Assembly (NCBI GenBank): GCA_946415755.1
Contig: CAMKTS010000017.1
Coordinates: forward strand, 1-64,000
Direction: 5' to 3'
Source of the DNA: an uncultured Prevotella sp.
GTDB taxonomy: Bacteria; Bacteroidota; Bacteroidia; Bacteroidales; Bacteroidaceae
DNA: 64,000 nt
Shown here piece by piece: positions 1 through 12,316 of this stretch. Below the pieces are notes generated by a model that did no database searches, had not been told where the DNA came from, and was given only the letters and a program-made list of their open reading frames with translations. The translations under genes were made by a program, and so were the position numbers. Numbering within the stretch: position 1 is the stretch's first letter; each line of letters begins with the position of its first letter.

Positions 1-67
1 TTTGTGGCAACATTTAAGATGATTTAAGTATATTTAATCGTCCGAATTTGTTCGTTACACAATCACG

Positions 68-95
68 CAATCAAAGGGACAGGTTTTTGATTGAA
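68..95 (+). repeat. Left REP-like hairpin repeat
   Basis: Arms CAATCAAA (68-75) and TTTGATTG (86-93) can pair around a GGGACAGGTT loop. The whole 28-nt unit recurs inverted at 972-999 with one mismatch. Probably the recognition site of the transposase between them. Confidence 0.8.
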
Positions 96-157
96 AAAAT
101 CAGATTTCGCACAATAAGCAATAAGACTATAACGTTATTGGATTAAACAATCAATGT

Positions 158-964
158 ATGCCAAGGGTTGGAAGAGAGCAAAGCGGGACAGGTATATACC
201 ATGTAATGTTACGTGGTATCAATCGCCAGGATATCTTTGAAGAGCCAGAAGACTATTGGACTTTTATCAAGATATTGTCCACGGTTCAGGAAAGATTGGA
301 GGACGACCTTGTGACGAGAACTATAATCTGCCACATCTATGCCTATTGTCTAATGCCTAATCACGTACATCTACTATTGGGTGAGAAGCGTTGGAAGGTA
401 GGCGACGTGATGAAGTCCATCGCATCAAGTTATGTGTTTTACTATAACAAGAAATACGGGCGTGTCGGTCATCTCTTCCAAGACCGTTTCAGAAGTGAGC
501 CGTGTAATGATTCTGAATACTTCTTCACGCTATTCCGCTATATTCATCAGAATCCAGTAAAGGCAGGACTGGTAGGGGCAGCCCGAGAATACGAATATAG
601 TAGCTGGCCAAACGATTATCTCGGTATGGGAAGGGAAAGGGTTTGCTATACACTGGCTGCAACAAATCGGTATGGTATGGAGCAGTTGACGGAATGGATT
701 GACGAACCGTTATCAGGGAATCTGAAGTGCATTGATATGGATGAACGGAAAGTCGTTGCAGATGAGGTTGTTCGAGAGTTGCTACTTCAGAAGAGTGGAG
801 TCTTGACAGTCACTGAGTTTCGGCTATTACCCAAACAGGTTCAGAAAGACTTAATTCGTGACGTAATGATTGAGATTGGTTCGGGTCCTCGACAGATGTC
901 TCGAGTCAGTGGAATGTCCTACAATATCATCCAGTATATGTGGAAAAACAATGAAGAACAATGA
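158..964 (+). CDS. REP-associated tyrosine transposase (Y1_Tnp / IS200-like)
   Basis: 268 aa. The start region carries the YHVMLRGINRQDIF motif, typical of Y1 transposases of the RAYT group. The metal-binding HUH motif is seen as PNHVHLLL near residue 70, and a Tyr-rich helix (SSYVFYYNKKYGRVGHLFQDRF) probably supplies the nucleophile. FRYIHQNPVKAGLV near residue 130 is another family signature. The C-terminal 100 residues look like the DnaA/HTH-like tail often seen in the longer members. The enzyme would cut and rejoin single-stranded DNA at the flanking hairpins. Base composition is richer in A+T than the housekeeping genes nearby, in keeping with a mobile gene. The reading frame looks intact. 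Confidence 0.88.
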   Translation: MPRVGREQSGTGIYHVMLRGINRQDIFEEPEDYWTFIKILSTVQERLEDDLVTRTIICHIYAYCLMPNHVHLLLGEKRWKVGDVMKSIASSYVFYYNKKYGRVGHLFQDRFRSEPCNDSEYFFTLFRYIHQNPVKAGLVGAAREYEYSSWPNDYLGMGRERVCYTLAATNRYGMEQLTEWIDEPLSGNLKCIDMDERKVVADEVVRELLLQKSGVLTVTEFRLLPKQVQKDLIRDVMIEIGSGPRQMSRVSGMSYNIIQYMWKNNEEQ

Positions 965-971
965 TTCAAAA

Positions 972-999
972 TTCAATCAAAAACCTGTCCCTCTGATTG
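972..999 (-). repeat. Right REP-like hairpin repeat
   Basis: Inverted copy of the 68-95 repeat with one mismatch. It begins 8 nt after the transposase stop and ends 7 nt before the first usable start of the truncated regulator gene. It supplies the in-frame TGA at 998-1000 just upstream of that fragment. Confidence 0.8.
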
Positions 1000-1006
1000 A
1001 GCGTGT

Positions 1007-1828
1007 TTGGTGCTCTATCTGGCCTACCCCATAGAGGTCATCAATCCCGGATGGCTCAACAGGCGCAGAGCCTTGCTGTTGGCATTGCCTGCGCTGATAG
1101 CCCTTGCCCTGCCGCTCTGCGGCTTGCGCTATCAGCATCTGGACAGTATTGGCGACATCAGGACGCACCTTGCAGACTTCGACGTACTGGCACGAGTGGC
1201 GATGGTTGTTTGTACCTTGCTCTATACCTTCCTGCTGTGGTTTATTCCCCACAACTGGCGCGAGTCGAGCGCTGACAAACGTTGGATTCTTCGAGCGAAC
1301 CTTATTATAATGGTCATGGGACTGTTGTTCTTCACGCAAGTCTTCACCACGTGGCCCTGGTCGTTTCATATCCACGTCTCGTGGGTATGTTTCTCCTTTG
1401 CCTACTTCGCCTACTTTGAGCTCTTCGAACGCCTGACACCTACTGTCACTGATTCACAAGGTGAAAAAGATTCTTCACCCTTCATTCTTCATTCTTCACT
1501 TTCACTCTGGCAACAAATCTGCCAAGTCATCGACGATTGGGAGGCTTGGCGCAACCCCAACACGTCTGTTGAGACCATCAGCACTGCCGTAGGCACCAAC
1601 CGCATCTACGTGGCTCGTTGTATCAGGGAGCATACGGGCCTGACGGTAAACGACTACATCAACCAGAAGCGCGTCGACTTCATGGCTGCCGAACTGAAAA
1701 AGGCCCCCTTAAGTTACAAGGAAATCTATTTTGCCGCCGGCTATCGCAGTCGCCAGACGGCCTATCGCAACTTCCTCAAGTTCAAGGGTGTCTCGCCAAC
1801 GGAGTTTATAACCGCCCAAGAAAGTTAG
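1007..1828 (+). pseudogene. 5'-truncated AraC-family regulator with membrane N-terminus
   Basis: The frame encodes about 273 aa but opens with TTG directly after an in-frame TGA at 998-1000 inside the REP repeat. There is no ATG or visible ribosome site. Residues 1-130 hold several hydrophobic segments, as in membrane-anchored AraC regulators of Prevotella and Bacteroides. The C-terminal 100 residues hold the AraC helix-turn-helix pair (TSVETISTAVGTNRIYVARCI and LSYKEIYFAAGYRSRQTAYRNFLKFKGVSP). Homologues normally have more transmembrane segments before the first one left here, so the 5' end is probably lost. The linker carries a repeat-like stretch (GEKDSSPFILHSSLSL) from TTCTTCAC-rich DNA at 1458-1510. 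It could still be translated from TTG, but I judge it non-functional. Confidence 0.65.
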
Positions 1829-1896
1829 TCGTAAACATGCTGATTTTCAGTGCGTTTCATTTTTGCAACCTCGTTTTACGATATTGTCACATTCTC

Positions 1897-1931
1897 TTTT
1901 GCCGCCCTTCAGCGGCTTTTTGTTATCTTTG
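1897..1931 (+). promoter_or_regulatory. Bacteroidetes-type promoter of the BspA-like gene
   Basis: TATCTTTG at 1924-1931 matches the TAnnTTTG -7 box. TTTTG at 1897-1901 sits 22 nt upstream as a plausible -33 element. The coding start is 41 nt downstream. Confidence 0.6.
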
Positions 1932-1972
1932 CATTTGAAATATTTATAAGGTATAAGCTAAAGGCAATTTCG

Positions 1973-4273
1973 ATGAAAAAACAATTACTCTTTATCTTTA
2001 CTGCCCTGCTCTCGACGATGACGGCATGGGCAGATGGCAGTTGGACCAGTGGCGACTGCACAGTGACGCTTGAAGGTACAACACTTACAGTCTCGAAGAC
2101 TGACCCTAGTAGTGCTACAGGTGCTATGGAGGATTATTCCTCATCGAGCAATCGCGGATGGAATAGCTCTGCATCCTCTATCACAAGCATCGTTGTTGAG
2201 GAAGGTGTGACAAGCATTGGTGACCGTGCCTTCTATGGCTGCAACAATGCGAGTATGACATCAGTTACTCTTCCATCCACTGTGACGAGTATTGGCTATG
2301 GTGCTTTTTGGAACTGTGGCAAACTGACTACGTGCAATATCCCTGCCGGCGTGACCAACATCGGTGACTATGCGTTCGATAACTGTCGAAAGTTGTCTGC
2401 AATCTCTATCCCTGCCAGTGTGACAAGTATTGGAAGCAGTGCTTTCTATAGTTGCGAGAGTGCGGCCATCACCATTGCTGAAGGCTCACAGTTGGAAACC
2501 ATCGGAACTTACGCCTTTGCATTTTGCAATGCCATCACCTCTTTCACTATTCCCGCTGGTGTGACGACCATGGGCAGTTACGTTTTTACCAACTGCGAGA
2601 ATTTGGAATCTATCTCAATCCCTGCTAGTGTGACCAGCATCGGACATGGCATTGTCCAGCATTGTCAGAAGATGACATCGATGACAGTGGATGTAAACAA
2701 TCCAAATTATTCAGGGGATGGTGTTGCACTCTTCAATAAAGACAAGACAACGCTTATTTACTGTGTCAAAGGCGTATCCGGCACCTACACTGTACCCGCC
2801 AGTGTGACAACCATTGCCAGTGGTGCTTTCTTCCAAAGTCCTTTTCTGACATCGGTTGTCTTTGCAGACGGCTCAGCATTGACGACCATCGAAGGTTCTG
2901 CCTTTGAAAGTTGCTATGCTATGACTTCTATCACTCTGCCTGCAGGCTTGGAGACTATTGGTAATTATGCTTTCAGTGGTTGTAGCGAACTGCTATCCAT
3001 TAATATTCCAGCCAGTGTGACAACTATCGGCACCAGTGCTTTCTCATGCAGCAAAATGACTTCTTTTAATGTGGAAGCCGAGAATCTATATTTCTCGAAC
3101 GATGAAAATGGTGTATTGTTCAACAAAGACAAAACAACACTTGTTGTCTGTCCCAAAGGAAAAACCAGTTGCACCATCCCTGCCAGCGTGACGGCCATAG
3201 CCGACTATGCATTCAGTGGCTGTAGCAAACTGCCATCCATTACCATTCCTGCCAACGTGACCAGCATCGGCGAGAATAGTTTCTATTATTGTACAGGTCT
3301 GACATCTATTGATTTTGAAGAAGGATCGCAACTGACAACTATCGGTGATAACGCGTTCGATCATTGCAACAACACCTCCTTGACATCAATTACTTTTCCC
3401 GCCAGCTTGACGACAATAGGGATGTATGCCTTTACCTACTGTAGCAAACTAACGAATATCATCTTCCCAGCAGACTCACAGTTGAAAACCCTTAATACAT
3501 TTGCATTCTCATCATGCACCGCCCTGACGGAGATAAGCCTTCCTGCCAGTTTGACAAAAACCACAGGTGCTCCCTTCAATGGATGCTCCAATCTGGGCAA
3601 TATCACGTTTCACAGTAGTCCGCGTTTTGAGTCTTATCAAAAGAGCACCTACACTTATTATTATGCCTTTGACGGCATCAAATCAGGTGCCACTATAACA
3701 ATAGAACTGACGGCACGGGAAGGAAATACTGACGAATACTGGACAACATACTTCAACTACTACTATACTTTCCAAGCTGACGAGAATACTCAGATATTCA
3801 AGGCGAAACTCGATGGCACATCACTGACGCTGACAGAACTCACGGCAGACAAGATTATTCCCTCTGGCAAGCCCGTGATTCTGAAATCTTCTTCGCCCAC
3901 CATTACACTGACAAAGATATCTGGAAGTAGCAGTAACGACTACTACAACAACAGCTTGAACGGTGTGTCATCTGCAGATGGCTATACGACCGATGGTAAT
4001 TATTTCGTACTGAATAAGGGCTCACAGGGTGTAGGTTTCTACAGATTAAAGAGCGGCAAGAAAATAGGTACAGGCAAGGCCTGTTTGTATTATAGCGGTT
4101 CATTGGCTCGCGAATTCTTTGGCTTTGAGGAAGAAACGACGGGCATTAACTCTACGGTAGTGAATAGTGAACAGATAATAGATAATAATGTATATGACCT
4201 GCAAGGGCGACGTGTCTCGCAGCCTACGAAGGGACTCTACATCGTGAACGGTAAAAAGGTCGTAATCAAATAA
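1973..4273 (+). CDS. BspA-like leucine-rich repeat surface protein
   Basis: 766 aa from the ATG at 1973, chosen because it begins a clean signal peptide (MKKQLLFIFTALLSTMTAWA) after a good promoter; the frame is open further upstream. The body is a long run of about 23-residue Treponema-type LRRs (pattern VTSIGxxAFxxCxxLTSIxIPAS), from about residue 80 to 560. It ends with a tail of the VYDLQGRRVSQP...GLYIVNGKKVVIK type, common on Prevotella secreted proteins and probably a sorting or anchoring signal. Such proteins are surface-exposed, and some bind host proteins or other bacteria. The ligand here is unknown. The related DNA repeats make the gene prone to recombination. Confidence 0.88.
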   Translation: MKKQLLFIFTALLSTMTAWADGSWTSGDCTVTLEGTTLTVSKTDPSSATGAMEDYSSSSNRGWNSSASSITSIVVEEGVTSIGDRAFYGCNNASMTSVTLPSTVTSIGYGAFWNCGKLTTCNIPAGVTNIGDYAFDNCRKLSAISIPASVTSIGSSAFYSCESAAITIAEGSQLETIGTYAFAFCNAITSFTIPAGVTTMGSYVFTNCENLESISIPASVTSIGHGIVQHCQKMTSMTVDVNNPNYSGDGVALFNKDKTTLIYCVKGVSGTYTVPASVTTIASGAFFQSPFLTSVVFADGSALTTIEGSAFESCYAMTSITLPAGLETIGNYAFSGCSELLSINIPASVTTIGTSAFSCSKMTSFNVEAENLYFSNDENGVLFNKDKTTLVVCPKGKTSCTIPASVTAIADYAFSGCSKLPSITIPANVTSIGENSFYYCTGLTSIDFEEGSQLTTIGDNAFDHCNNTSLTSITFPASLTTIGMYAFTYCSKLTNIIFPADSQLKTLNTFAFSSCTALTEISLPASLTKTTGAPFNGCSNLGNITFHSSPRFESYQKSTYTYYYAFDGIKSGATITIELTAREGNTDEYWTTYFNYYYTFQADENTQIFKAKLDGTSLTLTELTADKIIPSGKPVILKSSSPTITLTKISGSSSNDYYNNSLNGVSSADGYTTDGNYFVLNKGSQGVGFYRLKSGKKIGTGKACLYYSGSLAREFFGFEEETTGINSTVVNSEQIIDNNVYDLQGRRVSQPTKGLYIVNGKKVVIK

Positions 4274-4287
4274 AAGGGGACATTGCT

Positions 4288-4413
4288 ATGAAAAGAAAGA
4301 TATACAAGAAGCCCGATATACAAGTAGTGAAGATTCAACAGCGGTGTCACCTGCTGGAGGCGAGTCCTTTTAACGAAAACCTGCAAGGCGAAGAAGTGGA
4401 CGAGGCTTGGTAG
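4288..4413 (+). CDS. Small peptide following the BspA-like gene
   Basis: 41 codons, ATG at 4288, 14 nt after the BspA-like stop. It begins MKRKIYKKPDIQVVKIQ and ends EEVDEAW. The basic start, alternating middle and acidic end resemble the short MKKxYxxPxxxVVxI peptides that are frequent in Prevotella genomes, whose role is unknown to me. After the TAG at 4411-4413 the same frame stays open for 21 more codons to a second TAG at 4477-4479. The gene may therefore be a longer peptide with a nonsense mutation. Existence is moderately supported; function is not known. Confidence 0.5.
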   Translation: MKRKIYKKPDIQVVKIQQRCHLLEASPFNENLQGEEVDEAW

Positions 4414-4441
4414 GAAGCCCATCCAGGCGACAAACCAATGA

Positions 4442-7288
<2,847 letters not shown>

Positions 7289-7312
7289 TTTACCAATCCT
7301 ATCGGAAACGGT

Positions 7313-8776
7313 TTACTGAACCGTGATCTTCACATTGCTCTGACGGATATCCTGGCAATTGTTAAACACGGCATCACTCTTGGCCTGTATCTGGATATTC
7401 TGTAGACGGATACCCTTGATAGGCATCTCCGGCAAGCCGTTGAACTCCATAGCACGACCGGCACCATTGCAGATGACATCCTTGATGTCAATATTACGGA
7501 AGATGGGTGTCTCTTCTGTCACGGGAGCCTTGGTCACATTATCAGGGTTGTCCCCGTCAGCCAGCATCTCTGCCACCGACTTACCGCCGTAGTACATATT
7601 GAAGGTAATGGCATCGGTCTTGATGTCGGTCATGGAAATATTGTTGATGAAGATATTCTCGACAATACCGCCACGACCACGGGTCGACTTAAAGCGCAAC
7701 CCCACATCCGTGCCCAGGAACTGACAGTTCTTCACAAGAATGTTCTTCACGCCGCCACTCATCTCAGAACCTACCACGAAACCACCATGTCCGGCAAAAA
7801 CCGTACAACCGTCAACGACGACATTCTCACAGGGGATGCCACGACGGCGACCGTCGGCATCCTTTCCGCTCTTGATGCAGATGCCATCGTCGCCGGCATC
7901 AAACTTTGAATTGACGATGAGGGCATTCTTGCACGACTCCAGGTCAAGGGCATCACCGTTCTGTGCAAAAGACGGGTTACGTGCCAGGACATCGTCAAGA
8001 ATAACGTTTTCACACATCAAGGGATGGATGTTCCATGCCGGAGAGTTCTGGAAGATCACACCCTGCAACAGCACATTCTTGCAGTTCACCAACGAGATCA
8101 TCACCGGACGTAGGAAACGCTTGATGGCATTCCACTCCTCTTCCGTCTGTGCCTTGGGTACATTCATATTGGCACTCTTCTCAGCATCAGCGTAGGCCTG
8201 GTTGGGCACCCAGTAGCCTTTCTTTGACTCCACGCCACCAGGACGCGCCAGCACTTCCTTCCACTGGCCTTCTGTCACCTTTCCTTTCTTTACCGGACGC
8301 CAGCACTGGCCATTGCCGTCGATAACTCCCTTACCAGTAATGGAGATATTCTCACAGCCATTGGCACTGAGCGGTGACTGGCAGCGACGTGTGTCAAGGC
8401 CCTCAAAGGATGTCTTGATAATGGGATAGAGTGCCTCGTCGCCAGAGAACTGTATGACAGCACCCACTTCCAGATGCAGGTCGATATTCGATTTCAGCAC
8501 AATGGGGCCTGTCAGCCAAACACCCTGCGGCACCACCAGGTGACCACCACCCTTCTTGCTCAAGGCATCAATGGCCTTGGCGAAAGCCTTCGTGTTGAGC
8601 GTGACTCCATCCCCAACGGCACCGTACTTCTTCAGGTTGACCGTATTGCCGGGGATAACGGGGGCACTGACTTCCGGCATCTGGAAGGGCAGCTTCTCCA
8701 TATACTTCTTGTAAGGATTCTGTGCCTGTGCCGTAACAACCACGGCCATAAGCACCATGCAGATTAGTTTTTTCAT
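7313..8776 (-). CDS. GH28 polygalacturonase-like glycoside hydrolase
   Basis: 487 aa with a signal peptide (MKKLICMVLMAVVVTAQAQ). The pectate-lyase-like start VNLKKYGAVGDGVTLNTKAF is followed by a right-handed beta-helix. Catalytic-region motifs of GH28 are visible: NGDALDLESC (variant of NTDG/D), DAGDDGICIKSGKD (the paired Asp), GHGGFVVGSEMSGG (GHG) and RFKSTRGRGG (RxK-like). It would hydrolyse galacturonan or rhamnogalacturonan links of pectin in the periplasm or outside. It lies convergent to lacZ, so the two form a small plant-polysaccharide region, although no SusC/SusD pair is present. Substrate detail cannot be told from the sequence. Confidence 0.88.
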   Translation of the reverse strand: MKKLICMVLMAVVVTAQAQNPYKKYMEKLPFQMPEVSAPVIPGNTVNLKKYGAVGDGVTLNTKAFAKAIDALSKKGGGHLVVPQGVWLTGPIVLKSNIDLHLEVGAVIQFSGDEALYPIIKTSFEGLDTRRCQSPLSANGCENISITGKGVIDGNGQCWRPVKKGKVTEGQWKEVLARPGGVESKKGYWVPNQAYADAEKSANMNVPKAQTEEEWNAIKRFLRPVMISLVNCKNVLLQGVIFQNSPAWNIHPLMCENVILDDVLARNPSFAQNGDALDLESCKNALIVNSKFDAGDDGICIKSGKDADGRRRGIPCENVVVDGCTVFAGHGGFVVGSEMSGGVKNILVKNCQFLGTDVGLRFKSTRGRGGIVENIFINNISMTDIKTDAITFNMYYGGKSVAEMLADGDNPDNVTKAPVTEETPIFRNIDIKDVICNGAGRAMEFNGLPEMPIKGIRLQNIQIQAKSDAVFNNCQDIRQSNVKITVQ

Positions 8777-8791
8777 ACTTCGTTTATTTGA

Positions 8792-9259
8792 TTATTGATT
8801 AGAAATGATTTCTCTCAAGGGTATGGTCACGAAATCCCGTTCATACATCAGCGGATGGGGTATCTTCAGGTCGGGCTCATCGACAGTCAGGTCGTCATAC
8901 AGCAAAATGTCGATATCAATAGGGCGGTCTTTGTATTGACGCTTGGGAGCAGCCCCATCAGTGCAACAAGCCGTACTAGGAGACTGTTCCCCTAAAGGTT
9001 TCTTACGTCCCATGTCGCGCTCTATCTGCTGTGTCAGCAGGAGCACCTCGCGGGGGGTCTTGTCGGTCTCTATGAAGATAACGCCATTCAGGAACTTGTT
9101 GTCAGACTCAAAGCCCCACGGTTCTGTCTCGATGAGTGATGACTGGCGAACCACCGTCCCTACCCTTTCGCCAATGAGCAGGATGGCCTTTCGGACGTTT
9201 TCCTCGCGGTCGCCCAGATTCGTCCCTAGTCCAAGATACACTACATGATGTCCAGTCAT
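8792..9259 (-). CDS. folK: 2-amino-4-hydroxy-6-hydroxymethyldihydropteridine pyrophosphokinase
   Basis: 155 aa. It transfers pyrophosphate from ATP to hydroxymethyl-dihydropterin in folate synthesis. Signatures: YLGLGTNLGDREENV at the start, ETEPWGF, FLNGV and the hallmark DRPIDIDILLYDD followed by IPHPLMYERDFV. Between MGRKKPL and KDRPIDIDILL there are about 19 extra residues (88-106, GEQSPSTACCTDGAAP) where most FolK proteins have only a few. The DNA there (8942-8997) looks like an in-frame insertion. It is the last gene of the ftsX-uppP-truB-queA run, 30 nt after queA. Confidence 0.9.
   Translation of the reverse strand: MTGHHVVYLGLGTNLGDREENVRKAILLIGERVGTVVRQSSLIETEPWGFESDNKFLNGVIFIETDKTPREVLLLTQQIERDMGRKKPLGEQSPSTACCTDGAAPKRQYKDRPIDIDILLYDDLTVDEPDLKIPHPLMYERDFVTIPLREIISNQ
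8942..8997 (-). repeat. In-frame insertion in folK
   Basis: Cysteine- and proline-rich extra segment in an otherwise conserved loop. It carries AGGGGAACA on the minus strand, similar to the AGGGGGAACA stretch of the insertion in the radical SAM gene (13916-14000). Confidence 0.45.
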
Positions 9260-9289
9260 TTCTCACTCCTCATTTAGGCCAGAAGCCGC

Positions 9290-10432
9290 TTAATCGTCGA
9301 GTATCAGCATGGCATCGCCATAGCAGCCGAACAGGTAACCGTTTTCCACCGCCTGTTCGTATGCACTCATAATCAAGTCATAGCCACCGAAGGCGGCCGT
9401 CGACATGAGCATGGTAGACTCTGGATGGTAGAAATTGGCAATCATGGCATCGGCCATTCCAAATTCGTATGGCGGGAAAATGAACCTGTTCGTCCAACCG
9501 TCAAACTCCTTCAGCATGCCATCTGTTCCCACGGCCGTTTCCGTGGCGCGCATCGTGCTCACTCCAACCACACATATACGATGACCGGAATTCTTGGCAT
9601 TGTTGACGATGCGGCAGGCCTCGGCATCCACCTTCATCTGCTCGGAACTCATCTTGTGCTTTGTCAAATCCTCCACCTCTATGGGGTCGAAGGCACCCAG
9701 TCCGCAATGCACGGTGACAAAAGCGAAATTGACACCCTGTATCTCCAGTCGCTTCATCAGTTCACGGCTAAAGTGCAAGCCAGAGGCAGGAGCTGTCACG
9801 GCACCCTCGTTCTTGGCAAAGATGGTCTGGAAGTTTTCCATGTCATCCGGCGTTGCCTCCCTTTTGTTCACAATATAACGCGGCAGCGGTGCTGAACCCA
9901 GTTCGAACAGTTCTCTCTTAAACTCGTCGTGCGGACAGTCGTAGAGGAAGCGCAGCGTACGACCACGACTGGTGGTATTGTCTATCACTTCTGCCACCAT
10001 AGGGCCATCCTCGTCGAAGAACAGCTTGTTGCCGATACGGATTTTCCGTGCCGGTTCCACCAGCACGTCCCACAGGCGCAGTTCCTCATTGAGTTCACGC
10101 AGCAGGAACACCTCTATCTGCGCATCTGTCTTCTCCTTAGTACCAAAGAGGCGGGCGGGAAACACCTTGGTATCATTGAATACGAAGGCATCCCCTTCAC
10201 CGAAGTAGTTCATAATACTACGAAACTTCAGGTATTCGGCAGTGTCGTTCCCTTCTTCATCTTTCTCAAACATATCGACCGTTCCACTCTTTCTGTGTAC
10301 CACCATCAAGCGGCATTCATCGCGGCGATATACTTTCTCGACACTCCCGTCTTCATTTTCAAAGACGCGGTGGGGCGGTTCCAGGGCAATCAGCTCCTCT
10401 GGCAGCCTGAATTTGAATTGTGACAGTTTCAT
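9290..10432 (-). CDS. queA: S-adenosylmethionine:tRNA ribosyltransferase-isomerase
   Basis: 380 aa. It transfers and isomerises the ribosyl part of SAM onto preQ1-modified tRNA, giving epoxyqueuosine at position 34. Signatures: the start [29 protein letters not shown], a GSAPLPRYI variant of the LPPYI motif, [14 protein letters not shown] and [12 protein letters not shown]. Length is a little above the usual 340-360 aa because of a central extension. The gene lies downstream of truB, in keeping with a tRNA-modification pair in this operon. Confidence 0.95.
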   Translation of the reverse strand: MKLSQFKFRLPEELIALEPPHRVFENEDGSVEKVYRRDECRLMVVHRKSGTVDMFEKDEEGNDTAEYLKFRSIMNYFGEGDAFVFNDTKVFPARLFGTKEKTDAQIEVFLLRELNEELRLWDVLVEPARKIRIGNKLFFDEDGPMVAEVIDNTTSRGRTLRFLYDCPHDEFKRELFELGSAPLPRYIVNKREATPDDMENFQTIFAKNEGAVTAPASGLHFSRELMKRLEIQGVNFAFVTVHCGLGAFDPIEVEDLTKHKMSSEQMKVDAEACRIVNNAKNSGHRICVVGVSTMRATETAVGTDGMLKEFDGWTNRFIFPPYEFGMADAMIANFYHPESTMLMSTAAFGGYDLIMSAYEQAVENGYLFGCYGDAMLILDD

Positions 10433-10469
10433 CTATTATATTGCAATATTACGTTATGACGTTATGGTG

Positions 10470-11183
10470 TTATGTCAAGGTTGGTTTTTCGATTTCCTGC
10501 TGTTCCAACCACTGCGGGAATTCGTCAAGGGTGATACAGTCCTCTATGCGGATATCCCCCAAACGTGTACGGCACAGTGCCGTCAGGTAGGCACCGCTGT
10601 CCAGTGCCCGCCCGATGTCACGAGCCAGCGAGCGGATATAGGTCCCCTTTCCACACTGCACGCGAATGCTCATCTGCTTCTTGGCTGCATCAAAATCTAT
10701 CAGTTCTATTTGGTCAATATGCACCGTCTTGGCCTTCAACTCCACGTCTTTTCCCTTACGTTTCAGGTCGTAGGCACGATCACCACCAATCTTGCAAGCC
10801 GAATAGGAGGGTGGCACCTGCTGGATGTCACCGACAAAGCCTGCCAGCACACGCTCGACGCTCTCTCTGGTGATATGCGCTGTGGGATAGGTGGCATTCA
10901 CCTCATGTTCCATATCATAGCTGGCAGTGGTGGCTCCCAGCTGCAAGGTGGCAGCATATTCCTTCGAATGCAGCTGCAAGCGTTCTATCTCCTTGGTCTT
11001 CTTGCCCGTACACAGTATCAGTACACCCGTTGCCAACGGGTCGAGGGTACCTGCATGACCAATCTTCACGCGGCGCACTCCTACTTTGCGCGACACTCGC
11101 GTCCTCACAAAGGCCAATGCCCCGAACGATGTCATGCCGTAGGGTTTGTTGAGGTAGATATATTCGCCTTCCGTGAAATTCAT
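10470..11183 (-). CDS. truB: tRNA pseudouridine-55 synthase
   Basis: 237 aa. It makes the universal pseudouridine 55 in the T-loop of tRNAs. The catalytic Asp is D48 in GHAGTLDPLATGVL. KPYGMTSFGAL, DIQQVPPSYSACKIGGDRAYDLKRKG and CGKGTYIRSLARDIG are the other family motifs. It overlaps nothing and starts one base from the uppP stop (11185), so it is probably translated in series with uppP. Confidence 0.95.
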   Translation of the reverse strand: MNFTEGEYIYLNKPYGMTSFGALAFVRTRVSRKVGVRRVKIGHAGTLDPLATGVLILCTGKKTKEIERLQLHSKEYAATLQLGATTASYDMEHEVNATYPTAHITRESVERVLAGFVGDIQQVPPSYSACKIGGDRAYDLKRKGKDVELKAKTVHIDQIELIDFDAAKKQMSIRVQCGKGTYIRSLARDIGRALDSGAYLTALCRTRLGDIRIEDCITLDEFPQWLEQQEIEKPTLT

Positions 11184-11184
11184 C

Positions 11185-11985
11185 CTAAATGAGTGAACAA
11201 ATCAAAGTGATGACACCGACGATAGCACAATAGATGCCAAAATAGACCAGCTTGCCCTTCTTGACAATACTGATCATCCATTTGCAGGCGAAGCAACCGC
11301 TGACGAAGGCAGCCACGAAGCCAACGCACAACGGCAGCGTCTCAATACCCCCCATGACATCTTCACCCTTCATCATCTTCATGGAATCCAACAGGGCCTC
11401 GCCCAGAATAGGCGGGATAACCATCAGGAAGGAGAACTGTGCCAGCGACTCTTTCTTGTTGCCCAGCAGCAAACCGGTGGCAATCGTCGATCCAGACCGT
11501 GACAAACCGGGCATCACGGCACAGACCTGTGCCAGTCCGATGACAAAGGCATCCTTCCACGAGATATGTTCCTTCTGACGGGGCTTGGCATAGTATGAGA
11601 AGATGAGCAGCGCAGACGTGATGAGCAGGCAGAAGCCTACCACCAGCAGTCCGGAGCCGAAGATCTCCTCTACCTGGTCCTTGAAGAACAAACCCACGAT
11701 ACCGACAGGAATCATCGACACCAGAATGTTCAGTACATATTTCGTTTCAGCATTCAATTCAAACTTGAAGAGGCCCTTCAGAATCCAGTCTATCTCGCTC
11801 CACAGGATGACAATCGTTGACAACACTGTGGCAACATGCACTGCTACGGTAAACATCAGGTTGTCTGCACCATCGTTCATACCAAACAATGCCTGTCCAA
11901 TAGCTAGATGGCCACTACTGCTGACGGGCAGATACTCCGTCAGTCCCTGAATAATGCCTAACACTAAAGCTTCAAACCAATCCAT
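11185..11985 (-). CDS. uppP: Undecaprenyl-diphosphatase (BacA/UppP)
   Basis: 266 aa from the ATG at 11985; the frame is open three codons further to a TTG, which I reject. It removes a phosphate from undecaprenyl diphosphate to recycle the lipid carrier for peptidoglycan and surface polymers. The family motifs [13 protein letters not shown] (near residue 20) and [18 protein letters not shown] (near 170) are present in an integral membrane protein with about eight hydrophobic segments. It lies between DUF3098 and truB as in other Bacteroidales. Confidence 0.94.
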   Translation of the reverse strand: MDWFEALVLGIIQGLTEYLPVSSSGHLAIGQALFGMNDGADNLMFTVAVHVATVLSTIVILWSEIDWILKGLFKFELNAETKYVLNILVSMIPVGIVGLFFKDQVEEIFGSGLLVVGFCLLITSALLIFSYYAKPRQKEHISWKDAFVIGLAQVCAVMPGLSRSGSTIATGLLLGNKKESLAQFSFLMVIPPILGEALLDSMKMMKGEDVMGGIETLPLCVGFVAAFVSGCFACKWMISIVKKGKLVYFGIYCAIVGVITLICSLI

Positions 11986-12024
11986 TGATAACAATTACAA
12001 TTTGACGATTTACAATTTGACGAA

Positions 12025-12252
12025 TTATTTGTCCTTCGGCCTGCGCACTACAGCATAGATCATCGATACAAAGCCTATCAGACACACCAGAGGTGCCACC
12101 TTGATGCGACGTGTACTGAAAATATCCGGCTCATAGGCCGTCTCCGTAGAGCCGCTGCCACTCATCAACAGGAAGCCGATGACGACAACAGCCATTCCCA
12201 CAGCCAGTAGGATGTAGTTTACTTTGTCAAACGCCAACTCTTTCTTATCCAT
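12025..12252 (-). CDS. DUF3098 small membrane protein
   Basis: 75 aa with two hydrophobic segments (YILLAVGMAVVVIGFLLMSG and IKVAPLVCLIGFVSMIYAVV). The motif FDKVNYILLAVGMAVVVIGF matches the DUF3098 family, found almost always between ftsX and uppP in Bacteroidetes. Function is unknown. Its place next to a division gene and a lipid-carrier recycler hints at an envelope role. Confidence 0.88.
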   Translation of the reverse strand: MDKKELAFDKVNYILLAVGMAVVVIGFLLMSGSGSTETAYEPDIFSTRRIKVAPLVCLIGFVSMIYAVVRRPKDK

Positions 12253-12316
12253 ATATTACAATTCTTTTTAAACTATGGGGAAGCGAATTCTTCACTATCC
12301 ACTATTCCTTCTTCAC

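Larger units (their letters stand above)
68..999 (+). mobile_element. RAYT element: transposase gene bounded by inverted REP-like hairpins
   Basis: A unit of about 930 bp holds one Y1-type transposase gene between two 28-nt repeats in inverted orientation (68-95 and 972-999) that match at 27 of 28 positions. Each repeat is itself an imperfect palindrome (CAATCAAA...TTTGATTG on the left). A single Y1 transposase gene bracketed by two inverted hairpin repeats is the usual arrangement of REP-associated tyrosine transposases. The right repeat abuts the start of a 5'-truncated regulator gene, so insertion or a linked deletion probably broke that gene. No target-site duplication was recognised. Confidence 0.8.
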
